Source: Rheinheimera riviphila (GTDB lineage: Bacteria; Pseudomonadota; Gammaproteobacteria; Enterobacterales; Alteromonadaceae). Taken from it: 64,000 bases of DNA. Below are positions 56,543 through 64,000 of this stretch, piece by piece. The DNA lies in assembly GCF_004005945.1 (NCBI RefSeq), contig NZ_SACS01000005.1:145148-209147 (forward strand), given 5' to 3'. Position 1 is the stretch's first letter. Each line of letters begins with the position of its first letter. The notes under the pieces are model-generated. The model had not been told where the DNA came from, searched no databases, and saw only the letters and a program-made list of their open reading frames with translations. A program made the position numbers and the translations under genes.

Positions 56543-57575
56543 GTAGGGCGCGACTCTGCCGCAGGCTAGTCCGCCACAAAGCCGATCCGAATCAAATCAC
56601 CATTCGGCGTACTACCGCTGACGCGGTGAGTAGCACCATTCGGCGTACTACCGCTGCCGCGGTGAGTAGCGCCCTACGCAAACATCTGATTTTAATTGAA
56701 AAGTAGGGCGGGCTCACCGAAGGTAGTCCGCCACAAAGCTGCTCCGAATCAAATCACCATTCGGCGTACTACCGCTGCCGCGGTGAGTAGCGCCCTACGC
56801 AAATATATGATTTTAATTGAAAAGTAGGGCGGACTCACCGAAGCTAGTCCGCCACAAAGCCGCTCCGAATCAAATCACCATCCGGCGTACTACCGTTGAC
56901 GCGGTGAGTAGCGCCCTACGGTAAATATATGAATTTAAGTGAAAAAGTAGGGCGCGACTCAGCCGCAGGCTAGTCCGCCACAAAGCCGATCCGTATCAAA
57001 TTACCATTCGGCGTACTACCGCTGCCGCGGTGAGTAGCGCCCTACGCAAATATATGATTTTAATTGAAAAGTAGGGCGGACTCACCGAAGGTAGTCCGCC
57101 ACAAAGCCGCTCCGAATCAAATCACCATCCGGCGCACTACCGCTGCCGCGGTGAGTGCGCCCTACGGTAAATATATGAATTTAAGTGAAAAAGTAGGGCG
57201 GACTCACCGAAGGTAGTCCGCCACAAAGTCGAACCGTATCAAATCACCATCCGGCGCACTACCGCTGCCGCGGTGAGTAGCGCCCTACGCAAATATATGA
57301 TTTTAATTGAAAAGTAGGGCGGACTCACCGAAGGTAGTCCGCCACAAAGCCGCTCCGTATCCAATCACCATCCGGCGCACTACCGCTGCCGCGGTGAGTA
57401 GCTCCATTCGGCGTACTACCGCTGACGCGGTGAGTAGCGCCCTACGGTAAATATATGAATTTAAGTGAAAAAGTAGGGCGCGACTCAGCCGCAGGCTAGT
57501 CCGCCACAAAGCCGATCCGTATCAAATTACCATTCGGCGTACTACCGCTGCCGCGGTGAGTAGCACCATCCGGCC
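56543..57575. repeat. Tandem BIME-like array: eight inverted REP-type hairpin pairs
   Basis: Eight units begin with GTAGGGCG at 56543, 56703, 56824, 56947, 57071, 57193, 57314 and 57473 and (except the last) end with CGCCCTAC at 56677, 56798, 56919, 57045, 57165, 57288 and 57445. Each unit holds two GTAG-headed imperfect palindromes in opposite orientation: GTAG-GGCGGACT...AGTCCGCC, and CGGCGTACTACCGC...GCGGTGAGTAGCGCC-CTAC. This is the architecture of REP elements paired as BIMEs. Normal period is 121-124 bp; units 1 and 7 are about 160 bp because a 36-bp segment is doubled. Unit 8 is truncated. Two linker types (25 and 27 nt) separate units. The array fills the convergent gap between the RND gene and cca; no RAYT transposase is in the window. 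Confidence 0.88.
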
Positions 57576-57612
57576 AGGGTCGTGTTAACTCCTGAAATAC
57601 ATGTCCTGCTGT

Positions 57613-58854
57613 TTAAGATGCTGTTTGTTGCAACTCGCGTTTTGTCGTACTTATCGCGTCCAACCGCGCTTTTTTCACCGCTTCCTTCATTGCTTCGCCG
57701 ACAAAACCCTGTGCCACTAGAGCTTTTATATCAACACCGCGCGCAGCTTTTGCCAATCCGCGTAGATAATCTGCCTGTGGATACAAAGCTTCTTCAAAAC
57801 CGGTGCGGCCGCGTAAATCGGCGATACAGCAAGTCAGCAGCAGTTCCAGCCGTTCCGGACGACGCCACAGATCAATGCCATCAAACAGTTTCTGCACCGT
57901 GACTGATCGCAGCTCCTGCGCTTTGTGAATTTGTTGATGATATTGACTGGCGAGCAGCGCCAACTCTTTACAGTCATTTGGCACCCGTAAGCGCTGACAG
58001 AGGTTTTCAATCAGCGGTAAGCCCAGCATTTCATGACCATGATGGGCCGGCCACTGTTCGACCGGCGTTTCGCCTTTACCTAAATCGTGGCATAAAGCGG
58101 CAAAGCGCACGTCGATGCGATCGGACAACAGCGCCGACTGCGCCAAAACCAACATACAATGCACGCCGGTATCAATTTCCGGATGCCATTTGGGCGGATT
58201 GGGAATACCCCAGAGTTTATCCAGCTCCGGCATTAACACTGCCAGCGCACCGACTTCATGCAACAGTTCAAAATACGGTGCTGGGGTTTGTTCCGAAAGT
58301 GCCCGCGCAGTTTCTTGCCACACCCGCTCGGCAGTTAAATGTTGCATTTCGCCTTGTTCCACCAGCTGTTGCATCAGTAGTTTGGTTTCGGCAGCGACTT
58401 TAAAGCCCAGCGGATAAAACCGGGTATAAAACCTGGCGACCCGCAGCACCCGTAGTGGATCTTCAACAAAAGCAGGCGATACATGGCGCAAAATACGTTG
58501 CTGTAAATCGTCCTCGCCACCATAAGGATCGAAGATTTCACCGCTTTGCTCGTCTTGTGCCATGGCGTTGATGGTGAGGTCGCGACGCATTAAGTCCTGT
58601 TCCAGCGTCACATCTGGTGCAAAATAACAGGCAAAACCAGTATAACCCTGGCCTTGTTTGCGCTCGGTGCGGGCCAGCGCATATTCCTGTTTGGTTTGTG
58701 GATGCAAAAATACCGGAAAGTCTTTGCCGACACTCTGGTACCCTTGGCTTAGCAGTTGTTCTGGTGTGGCACCGACCACCAGATAATCACGATCTTTCAC
58801 GGGCAGCGTTAATAAGGCATCACGCACCGCGCCGCCCACAAGATATGTCTTCAT
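57613..58854 (-). CDS. cca: CCA-adding tRNA nucleotidyltransferase, multifunctional
   Basis: Adds or repairs the 3'-CCA of tRNA. The ATG at 58854 gives 413 residues (E. coli 412) and begins [15 protein letters not shown]; the frame extends to 58884 without family sequence. The nucleotidyltransferase has GGAVRD and metal-binding DRDYLVVG near residues 8-28, [12 protein letters not shown] near 110, and ERVWQE near 205. The C-terminal HD domain (CHDLGKG near 255) adds phosphodiesterase/phosphatase activities. It is divergent from gspA and convergent with the repeat array. Confidence 0.96.
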   Translation of the reverse strand: MKTYLVGGAVRDALLTLPVKDRDYLVVGATPEQLLSQGYQSVGKDFPVFLHPQTKQEYALARTERKQGQGYTGFACYFAPDVTLEQDLMRRDLTINAMAQDEQSGEIFDPYGGEDDLQQRILRHVSPAFVEDPLRVLRVARFYTRFYPLGFKVAAETKLLMQQLVEQGEMQHLTAERVWQETARALSEQTPAPYFELLHEVGALAVLMPELDKLWGIPNPPKWHPEIDTGVHCMLVLAQSALLSDRIDVRFAALCHDLGKGETPVEQWPAHHGHEMLGLPLIENLCQRLRVPNDCKELALLASQYHQQIHKAQELRSVTVQKLFDGIDLWRRPERLELLLTCCIADLRGRTGFEEALYPQADYLRGLAKAARGVDIKALVAQGFVGEAMKEAVKKARLDAISTTKRELQQTAS

Positions 58855-58931
58855 ATGCTTTCCTGACTGCGGAATTTTTGCCATTATAACCAGCCAGCAA
58901 CAAATGTCGCCTAACTGATGATCAGGATGTT

Positions 58932-59852
58932 ATGTACACCGGATTTTTTGGCCTGAACAGCCAGCCATTTTCAATAGCGCCGAACCCCGATTTTATGTAT
59001 CTCGGAGCCCGTCATACTGAAGCTTTGGCGCATTTGCGTTATGGGCTCGGCGATGCCGGAGGTTTTGTGTTGCTCACCGGTGAAGTCGGTACCGGCAAAA
59101 CCACGGTATCGCGTTGTTTATTAGCGGAATTGCCTGAAAATACGCAGGTGGCATTTATTCTGAATCCAACGTTGTCCGAGCTTGAGCTGTTGGCCGCCAT
59201 TTGTGATGAGTTAAAAATCCGTTATAAAAAAGCCGATGCCAGTCTGAAAATGCTGACCGACAAAATTACTGCCAAATTGCTGAAAAACCATCAGGGTGGC
59301 TTTAACACCATTCTGATTATTGATGAAGCGCAACATCTGCAACCTGCAGTGTTGGAACAATTGCGCTTACTCACCAATCTCGAAACCAATACCAAAAAAT
59401 TGCTGCAAGTGATTTTAATCGGCCAGCCGGAATTGCAGCAGTTATTACAGCGTCAGGATTTACGCCAGTTGGCGCAGCGGATCACCGCCCGTTATCATCT
59501 GATGCCCCTGACGCTGCCCGAAGTGCAGTATTATGTGCAGCACCGGTTACAAGTGGCGGGTTGCACCCGGCCGGTGTTTACCGACAGCGCCTTCAAAAAG
59601 CTATTTATGCTCTCTGGTGGTATTCCGCGGTTGGTGAATCTGATTTGCGACCGCGCTTTGTTGGGTGGTTATAGCCAACAAAAACCGTTGATTGACGGCA
59701 AGCTGGTGCAACAAGCGGCCGGTGAAATTCTGGCCATTCGTCAGCCAGAGGCTAAAAGTGGCTGGCCGCTGTGGCTGTGGCCGTTATTATTTATGGTGTG
59801 TGTCGCTTTGGGTGTGGCTCTGGCGCGTGGGTTGAATTTAGCAGGAGTCTGA
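58932..59852 (+). CDS. gspA: GspA/ExeA-like AAA ATPase
   Basis: A 306-residue inner-membrane ATPase that, with GspB, helps place the type II secretin in the outer membrane in Aeromonas and Vibrio. It begins MYTGFFGLNSQPFSIAPNP, typical of ExeA. Walker A is GEVGTGKTTVSR near residue 50, Walker B is ILIIDEAQHL near 126. A transmembrane helix lies at about 278-298. E. family ExeA (547 residues) has an extra periplasmic peptidoglycan-binding domain, missing here, so it resembles the short MshM-like form. gspB starts 5 nt after the stop. Confidence 0.85.
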   Translation: MYTGFFGLNSQPFSIAPNPDFMYLGARHTEALAHLRYGLGDAGGFVLLTGEVGTGKTTVSRCLLAELPENTQVAFILNPTLSELELLAAICDELKIRYKKADASLKMLTDKITAKLLKNHQGGFNTILIIDEAQHLQPAVLEQLRLLTNLETNTKKLLQVILIGQPELQQLLQRQDLRQLAQRITARYHLMPLTLPEVQYYVQHRLQVAGCTRPVFTDSAFKKLFMLSGGIPRLVNLICDRALLGGYSQQKPLIDGKLVQQAAGEILAIRQPEAKSGWPLWLWPLLFMVCVALGVALARGLNLAGV

Positions 59853-59857
59853 AAGAC

Positions 59858-60781
59858 ATGTCGTTATTAATGGAAGCACTAAAACAGCAACAAACCGGTT
59901 CAACCGCGCCAAACATAGCGCCAAACGCCGCGCCAGTTTTAAGCGTCAATGACAGTGGCGTTCATGTGCCGGGGATCGCGCAGGGCAGCGGCCAAGGTTG
60001 GAAAGTGCTGGCGTTAGTGTTGTTGGTTCTGGTCGGTTTACTCGCGGGCTTTGTGCTGGCGTCATGGCTGCAACGTCCGCCAGCGGTGGCTGCAGTGGTC
60101 GCTACACCCGCGGCACCGGCCAGCGCCGGTCAGATATTAACGGATTTACTGGTCGTTCCTGCACCATCAGCTGCTGATGATGAGCTGGCGGCTGATACTG
60201 CTGACAGCAGTGATGTTGAAGCTGAAGAAGAACAGCAGTTATTGGTATCCGCTGACAAACCCGTCAGCAAACGCCGCAAAGCTGGCCAAACGCTGGAACA
60301 ACAGGTGCAAGCCGTTGAATCTTATGACGATGATCCTGCATTTTCCGAGCAACCAGAGATGGCTGAAGCCGATGTCGACGAGCCGGTATCCGAAGTGCCA
60401 GCCAAACCGGCAGAGCTGACCGCCGCCGATGTTTCAGATGAACTTCGCTCTAAATTTGCTTTAGCGCTGGAGCAATCCGATCCAATGCCCCAGCATCAGT
60501 CGGTCACCGATCATGCCGCTCCGGCCCGTGATATTCAAACCCTGGACGAACTGCTAAAACGGCAAATTCCGCCGCTGCGTTTTGAAGCACATATTTATGC
60601 TTCCGAGCCAAAACAGCGTTGGGTAAAAGTGAATGGCAAAGATTTACAGGAAGGGCAGTGGGTGACGGCAGATATTCAACTGAAAGAAATTACCCCACAG
60701 TATGTGTTGCTGCAAACCGGTCGCCAGATGTTTAGTATGCAAGCGTTAACCGAGTGGTCGTATCGGTTGCCGAATCCTTAA
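59858..60781 (+). CDS. gspB: GspB/ExeB-like protein
   Basis: A 307-residue bitopic partner of GspA. The ATG at 59858 follows AGGAG at 59842-59846. The N-terminus MSLLMEALKQQQ is the conserved GspB start. One transmembrane helix lies at about residues 49-68, followed by a Pro/Ala/Glu-rich periplasmic linker (70-215). The C-terminal GspB domain (about 235-307) contains LKRQIPPLRFEAHIYAS and LLQTGRQMFSMQALTEW, cited by parts. No other type II secretion gene is in the window; the pair may act on another secretin, for example PilQ or MSHA. Confidence 0.87.
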   Translation: MSLLMEALKQQQTGSTAPNIAPNAAPVLSVNDSGVHVPGIAQGSGQGWKVLALVLLVLVGLLAGFVLASWLQRPPAVAAVVATPAAPASAGQILTDLLVVPAPSAADDELAADTADSSDVEAEEEQQLLVSADKPVSKRRKAGQTLEQQVQAVESYDDDPAFSEQPEMAEADVDEPVSEVPAKPAELTAADVSDELRSKFALALEQSDPMPQHQSVTDHAAPARDIQTLDELLKRQIPPLRFEAHIYASEPKQRWVKVNGKDLQEGQWVTADIQLKEITPQYVLLQTGRQMFSMQALTEWSYRLPNP

Positions 60782-60817
60782 ATGTAGTGGCGGTGTTTGA
60801 TCTGATCAGTTCGCCCG

Positions 60818-61927
60818 TTATAAATAATGCTGTAGCTTCAACTGATATTGATTGAGATCGGCACAGCCTTCCAACGGATCGTCGGTTTGTTTGCTTAAAT
60901 CCAGCAGTTTGGCCGCCAGATGATGGCGGTGCACACTGTGATAAATCAATTTCACCCGTGGTTTGTCGGCATGGAGTGGGTGGTTCTCGATCACCAGTCC
61001 AACCCGTCCGGATTTCAGCCGCACCGCACTGCCCGGACAATACAAGCCTACACATTTTAAGAAACTTCCGACCAAGGCTAAATCCAGCTTTTTACCAGCC
61101 TGTTGTTTCAGTTTTTCCGCCGCTTGTACTGAACTGAGTTTTTGCGTTTGTACGGTTAACTTGCTGTAACTGTTTACAATAGCCAGCATTTTACCGCCCT
61201 GACTTTGTTGCTGCGGTAAACCCAAACAATGTTCTTCAATCACTTGGAGCAGCAATGGCGGGCAATCCGGCTGATGTTGCAGCAGCGGCACACTGTAAGC
61301 AGCTGCGTCCTGATCCTGGACTTGCTGCTTTGGAAATAATTGTTTCAGCTGCAACGCGCCTACGTCGTGCAACAGTGCCGCTAAGGTCAATAACGAAGCT
61401 TCAGGCTCAGCCATTTTTAACTCGGCACAAAATGCCGCCATCAGACAGGCACAACTTAAACTGTGCTGTAATAGTTCATCGTCCTGCACGCCGACGTGCT
61501 GCAAAAATAATAACGCCTGATGGTTACGTCTGGTGCTGTCAAGCAAGCGGGCGCTGACCGAATTTAGCTCTACAAAATCAACAGGATGATGATGCACCAA
61601 GGCCGACAGTGCGATTGATGCGCTTTGCACATTGGCTTGTAATGCCAATCCAGCTTTATTCACTTCTTGTTCGAACAGGATTTTTGGGGCTTTTTTTACG
61701 GCTGCCGGTTTGGCTGCAATAGGTTCCGGGCTGGGCTTGGCAGGTGGCAATTGTTTGTCGGTATCAATCTGAACTTCCAACACCCCACGCTGGCGCAATA
61801 AAGCGATGGCATCGTCCGAGCGCACCCAGCCAGCATCCTTAACAATCACATCACCTTGCTGACGCGTCACCGCAATGACATAACTGCCCAGTTGTAGTTC
61901 GTCGATGGAGACCAGCTGTAGTGGCAT
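60818..61927 (-). CDS. DUF3391 protein with degenerate HD-GYP domain
   Basis: A 369-residue cytoplasmic protein. The start at 61927 (MPLQLVSIDELQLGSYV) fits DUF3391, the N-terminal domain of many HD-GYP proteins; a second ATG at 61969 and an open frame to 62311 are less likely. The HD pair is present (ALLHDVGALQLK near residue 190), but the GYP region is degenerate (IEEHCLGLPQQQ in place of the His-His-Glu...Gly-Tyr-Pro pattern). c-di-GMP hydrolysis is therefore doubtful, and a binding role is possible. It is convergent with gspB and divergent from the lipoprotein-ECF operon. Confidence 0.75.
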   Translation of the reverse strand: MPLQLVSIDELQLGSYVIAVTRQQGDVIVKDAGWVRSDDAIALLRQRGVLEVQIDTDKQLPPAKPSPEPIAAKPAAVKKAPKILFEQEVNKAGLALQANVQSASIALSALVHHHPVDFVELNSVSARLLDSTRRNHQALLFLQHVGVQDDELLQHSLSCACLMAAFCAELKMAEPEASLLTLAALLHDVGALQLKQLFPKQQVQDQDAAAYSVPLLQHQPDCPPLLLQVIEEHCLGLPQQQSQGGKMLAIVNSYSKLTVQTQKLSSVQAAEKLKQQAGKKLDLALVGSFLKCVGLYCPGSAVRLKSGRVGLVIENHPLHADKPRVKLIYHSVHRHHLAAKLLDLSKQTDDPLEGCADLNQYQLKLQHYL

Positions 61928-62171
61928 AGGCGAAGGTGTACTCCGTGCGATAGTTTCTCTGATCAACATAGGCAGAGCTGCACCAAAACGCAATATTCCG
62001 GGCAGGAGTGCAAGCCAAATCTGATTATTTTTGGACTGAATGAAAATAAATGAGAGATTCGTGATAAAAATTCGTGTCCCGGTGTAAATACCACAGAGGT
62101 CAATAATTGATCTTCTAAGGAACATTGTTTTTTGTAGCAACGCACCATCACAAGCTTTATCAGGAACGATT

Positions 62172-62966
62172 ATGCCAAAATTATCTTTGTTAACCACCGG
62201 CTTGCTGGCGTTTAGTTTAACGGCCTGCATCCCTGCTCCCACTCCAAAGTCTGGCGCTGGCGAGACCGAATCAGCGCAGGAAGTAGCCGAAAGCGTATTG
62301 CTGCTACGCACTTATCAGGTGCCGGAAGGCGAAGCTGCTGCCATCCGCAGAACACTGGATTCGTTATTTCGGGTGAGAAGCGAGCAAGTGAGCCCGGCGC
62401 GGGTTGAAGTATTACCCAATCAACAACTTGCGGTCTATGCAACAGAAGCAACTCATCAATCGGTGGCGACGGTGTTGGCACAGCTGAAGCCTTCGGTGAA
62501 ACCCAAGCCGTTACAGGCGAAAATCAGTTATTGGCTGGTGTTGGCACAGCCAATGGATAATCCGGCTGAGCCGACAGACGGGTTAGTTGAAGTGAAAGCC
62601 GCTCTCAACCAAATTAGTCAACAACATGGCACTTTGCAGTTTGAGCTTTTGGAACGACTGGAGCTGACGAGTTTGCAGCGGACGCATGCCATTCCCGGCG
62701 CTTCTGAATCAGCCACAGTCCGGGGCAGTATGTTTTCAATAAGTCAGGAAATGACCCAGCTCAATGATAATGTGCAAGTGCAACTCAATATCCAAAAAAA
62801 TCGTGGAATAGCCGCTGAACTTCAGAGTAAGTTGCCAAATGAGTTTTTTTTAAATACTAGGCTGACGGCCGATCAGCCTGATCAACTGCTGGTCGTTGGT
62901 TCGAATGCCAGCGATATCGCCAAAGGGCAGTATCTGTACACCATTGTTCGCATTCAACAACAATAA
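62172..62966 (+). CDS. Unknown lipoprotein upstream of an ECF sigma factor
   Basis: A 264-residue product with a lipobox LTAC (Cys19) and AGGAA before the ATG. The mature part has two alpha/beta-looking modules: residues about 40-105 (VLLLRTYQVPEGEAAAIRRTL, cited in part) resemble secretin-type N1 repeats, where a paired position-specific ring fold precedes a secretin, but this is only a visual impression. The second module (about 110-264) is beta-rich. It is first of a three-gene operon; the sigma factor starts 12 nt after its stop. The function is unknown. Confidence 0.65.
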   Translation: MPKLSLLTTGLLAFSLTACIPAPTPKSGAGETESAQEVAESVLLLRTYQVPEGEAAAIRRTLDSLFRVRSEQVSPARVEVLPNQQLAVYATEATHQSVATVLAQLKPSVKPKPLQAKISYWLVLAQPMDNPAEPTDGLVEVKAALNQISQQHGTLQFELLERLELTSLQRTHAIPGASESATVRGSMFSISQEMTQLNDNVQVQLNIQKNRGIAAELQSKLPNEFFLNTRLTADQPDQLLVVGSNASDIAKGQYLYTIVRIQQQ

Positions 62967-62978
62967 CGGACGTTATTG

Positions 62979-63533
62979 ATGTTACAAGAGCAGGAGTTGC
63001 TCGATTGTTATCAGGCTTTGGAGCGGCCATTGTATAACGTGCTTTATCGAATGCTGTGGCATGCACAGGACTGTCAGGACTTGGTGCAGGAGGCCTTTTT
63101 AAAGGTGTGGCAGCAACGAAAGCAGGTTGATGCGGCAACTTTGCACGCTTATGTTTATACCACGGCGTTAAATCTGGCGCGGAACAAAATTCGCTGGCGG
63201 CTGAATTGGGTGTTTGACAGTGTTGAGCCTTGGCTAGAAAGCTGGTTTAGTGCTGAACAAATGGGCAGAAGTGAGTTGGCAAAAGATTCACCGGAGTACG
63301 TTTTACAGATGCAGCAGCAACAGCAAGTGTTGCGAAAGGCGCTAGCATCCTTAGCGTCTGTCGAGCGTGAAGTGCTTTTGCTGACTGAATACAGTGAACT
63401 GACACTAGCTGAAACAGCGCAAGTGCTGTCGATTGCGCCAGGTACTGTTGCGTCCAGACGCGCCAGGGCACTGAAACAATTAAAAGCAAAACTGGAACAA
63501 CAGACGGGGAGGGCCTGGACCGATGAAGATTAA
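62979..63533 (+). CDS. ECF-type RNA polymerase sigma factor
   Basis: A 184-residue sigma-70 family group IV protein. Region 2 (about residues 15-80) contains YNVLYRMLWHAQDCQDLVQEAFLKVW, cited by core DCQDLVQEAFLKVW. Region 4 (about 120-175) contains LASVEREVLLLTEYSELTLAETA-type helix-turn-helix, cited by core TLAETAQVLSIAPGTVASR. The ATG at 62979 is preceded by an in-frame TTG at 62976. It overlaps the next small gene by 11 nt, typical of sigma/anti-sigma pairs. Its target promoters are unknown. Confidence 0.87.
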   Translation: MLQEQELLDCYQALERPLYNVLYRMLWHAQDCQDLVQEAFLKVWQQRKQVDAATLHAYVYTTALNLARNKIRWRLNWVFDSVEPWLESWFSAEQMGRSELAKDSPEYVLQMQQQQQVLRKALASLASVEREVLLLTEYSELTLAETAQVLSIAPGTVASRRARALKQLKAKLEQQTGRAWTDED

Positions 63534-63849
63534 ATCTCTATTTCAGTCCATAGATGCGCCACCACATGGACTAGAAAAGCTGCAACAGGCGCTGCGGCAG
63601 CAACAGGCTTCGGAACAAATGGCACCTGCGCCAGCGTTGACCGTCAAAAATTGGTACTGGCAGGCTGCTACTGTGCTGTTGGTTGGGGGCTTGTGGTTTG
63701 GATTAAGCGAGGTGCCGGATCTAGCCCAGCCTATGGTTGCGTTGCAAGTACCTTCTGTTGAAACGGAAATCATTAAGCAAAGCGCTCTAGTCACGTTGCC
63801 AAGCACAGATCCTCAGGTAAAAATGTATTGGGTGATGTCAGAGGGGTAA
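63523..63849 (+). CDS. Short membrane protein, possible anti-sigma factor
   Basis: A 108-residue protein with a cytoplasmic N-terminal part of about 45 residues (Gln-rich helix), one transmembrane helix (about residues 48-62), and a short periplasmic tail. It overlaps the sigma gene by 11 nt, the usual spot for an anti-sigma factor. It lacks a zinc-binding HxxxCxxC motif and is shorter than most such proteins, so the role is inferred from position and topology only. Confidence 0.55.
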   Translation: MKIKSLFQSIDAPPHGLEKLQQALRQQQASEQMAPAPALTVKNWYWQAATVLLVGGLWFGLSEVPDLAQPMVALQVPSVETEIIKQSALVTLPSTDPQVKMYWVMSEG

Positions 63850-63995
63850 AAATGTTAACTGCAGGGTCAGAGTCTGAGGTATCCCCACGGAATTACTATT
63901 TGAAACAAAGAGATAATTAAAATTTAGATAGGAAGGAACATTCATGGTGTTCGGTGATCAGATCAATCGCCAAACCAACCAGTCAAGGAGACACC

Positions 63996-64000
63996 ATGAA
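63996..64000 (+). CDS. Start of a further gene, cut by the window end
   Basis: ATGAA at the very end is preceded by AAGGAG (63985-63990) at a good distance, so a coding region very likely begins here. A competing start, ATG 63944 with GGAAGGA upstream, opens a different frame that also runs off the window (19 codons visible). The product cannot be identified. Confidence 0.4.

Noticed and set aside
57303..57509. 68-codon open frame inside the hairpin array
   Set aside because: It is a translation of repeat DNA (arms, linker, arms), with no ribosome site and no conserved start relative to the units.
56543..57575. CRISPR array
   Set aside because: The repeats are about 122 bp, the intervening linkers are themselves conserved rather than unique, and no cas gene is nearby. 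The structure is a pair of opposed hairpins per unit.
61928..62311. 128-residue N-terminal extension of the DUF3391 protein
   Set aside because: The extension overlaps the opposing lipoprotein gene and its promoter region, and DUF3391 begins right at the chosen start.

Overview
The window is a contiguous chromosomal segment of a gammaproteobacterium with roughly even base composition. MetJ with metBL, argCBFGH, pilMNOPQ-aroKB-damX-dam, hslVU-ftsN-priA-rpmE and GspAB together point to an Alteromonadales/Chromatiaceae-type organism. A Rheinheimera/Alishewanella-like genus is my inference from gene order and protein style, not something tested. Almost all of it is housekeeping or core-accessory DNA. 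I see no insertion sequence, prophage, CRISPR array, tRNA or rRNA gene.

Layout. 1-7.6 kb: histidine utilisation, with hutC-hutU-hutH leftward, hutI divergent, and hutG further right. An EAL-domain c-di-GMP phosphodiesterase sits inside the cluster, and one perfect HutC operator palindrome lies in the divergent region. 7.6-12.3 kb: rraA, a second GGDEF/EAL membrane protein and a chemoreceptor. 12.3-18.0 kb: DUF971 gene, hslU, hslV, ftsN, priA (all leftward) and rpmE. 18.5-24.3 kb: malic enzyme, metJ, and metB-metL behind MetJ boxes. 24.3-25.7 kb: the least ordinary stretch, with a 15-bp minisatellite, a possible small gene, a sigma-54-type promoter, a 60-residue double-glycine peptide gene and a six-helix membrane protein. 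25.8-33.6 kb: a DauA-like SulP transporter and argCBFGH behind a pair of ARG boxes. 33.6-37.3 kb: an unknown membrane-anchored protein and PBP1A. 37.4-50.1 kb: pilMNOPQ, aroK, aroB, damX, dam, three leftward genes (DUF2970, a small exported protein, a TorF-type porin), rpe and trpS. 50.2-56.5 kb: plsY, folB, folK and an RND efflux pair. 56.5-57.6 kb: a tandem REP/BIME-like hairpin array. 57.6-64 kb: cca, gspAB, a DUF3391/degenerate HD-GYP protein, and a lipoprotein-ECF sigma-short membrane protein operon leading into a gene cut by the window end.

How the parts work together. HutC is expected to sense urocanate and control the divergent hut units; the embedded phosphodiesterase could link histidine use to c-di-GMP. 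MetJ sits beside its own target metBL, and ArgR is expected to control the five-gene arg operon. The pil genes build the type IV pilus alignment complex and secretin, next to the common aroKB-damX-dam block. The strongest candidates for something undescribed are the double-glycine peptide/membrane-protein pair with its sigma-54-like promoter, the eight-unit hairpin array, and the ECF sigma operon at the right end.
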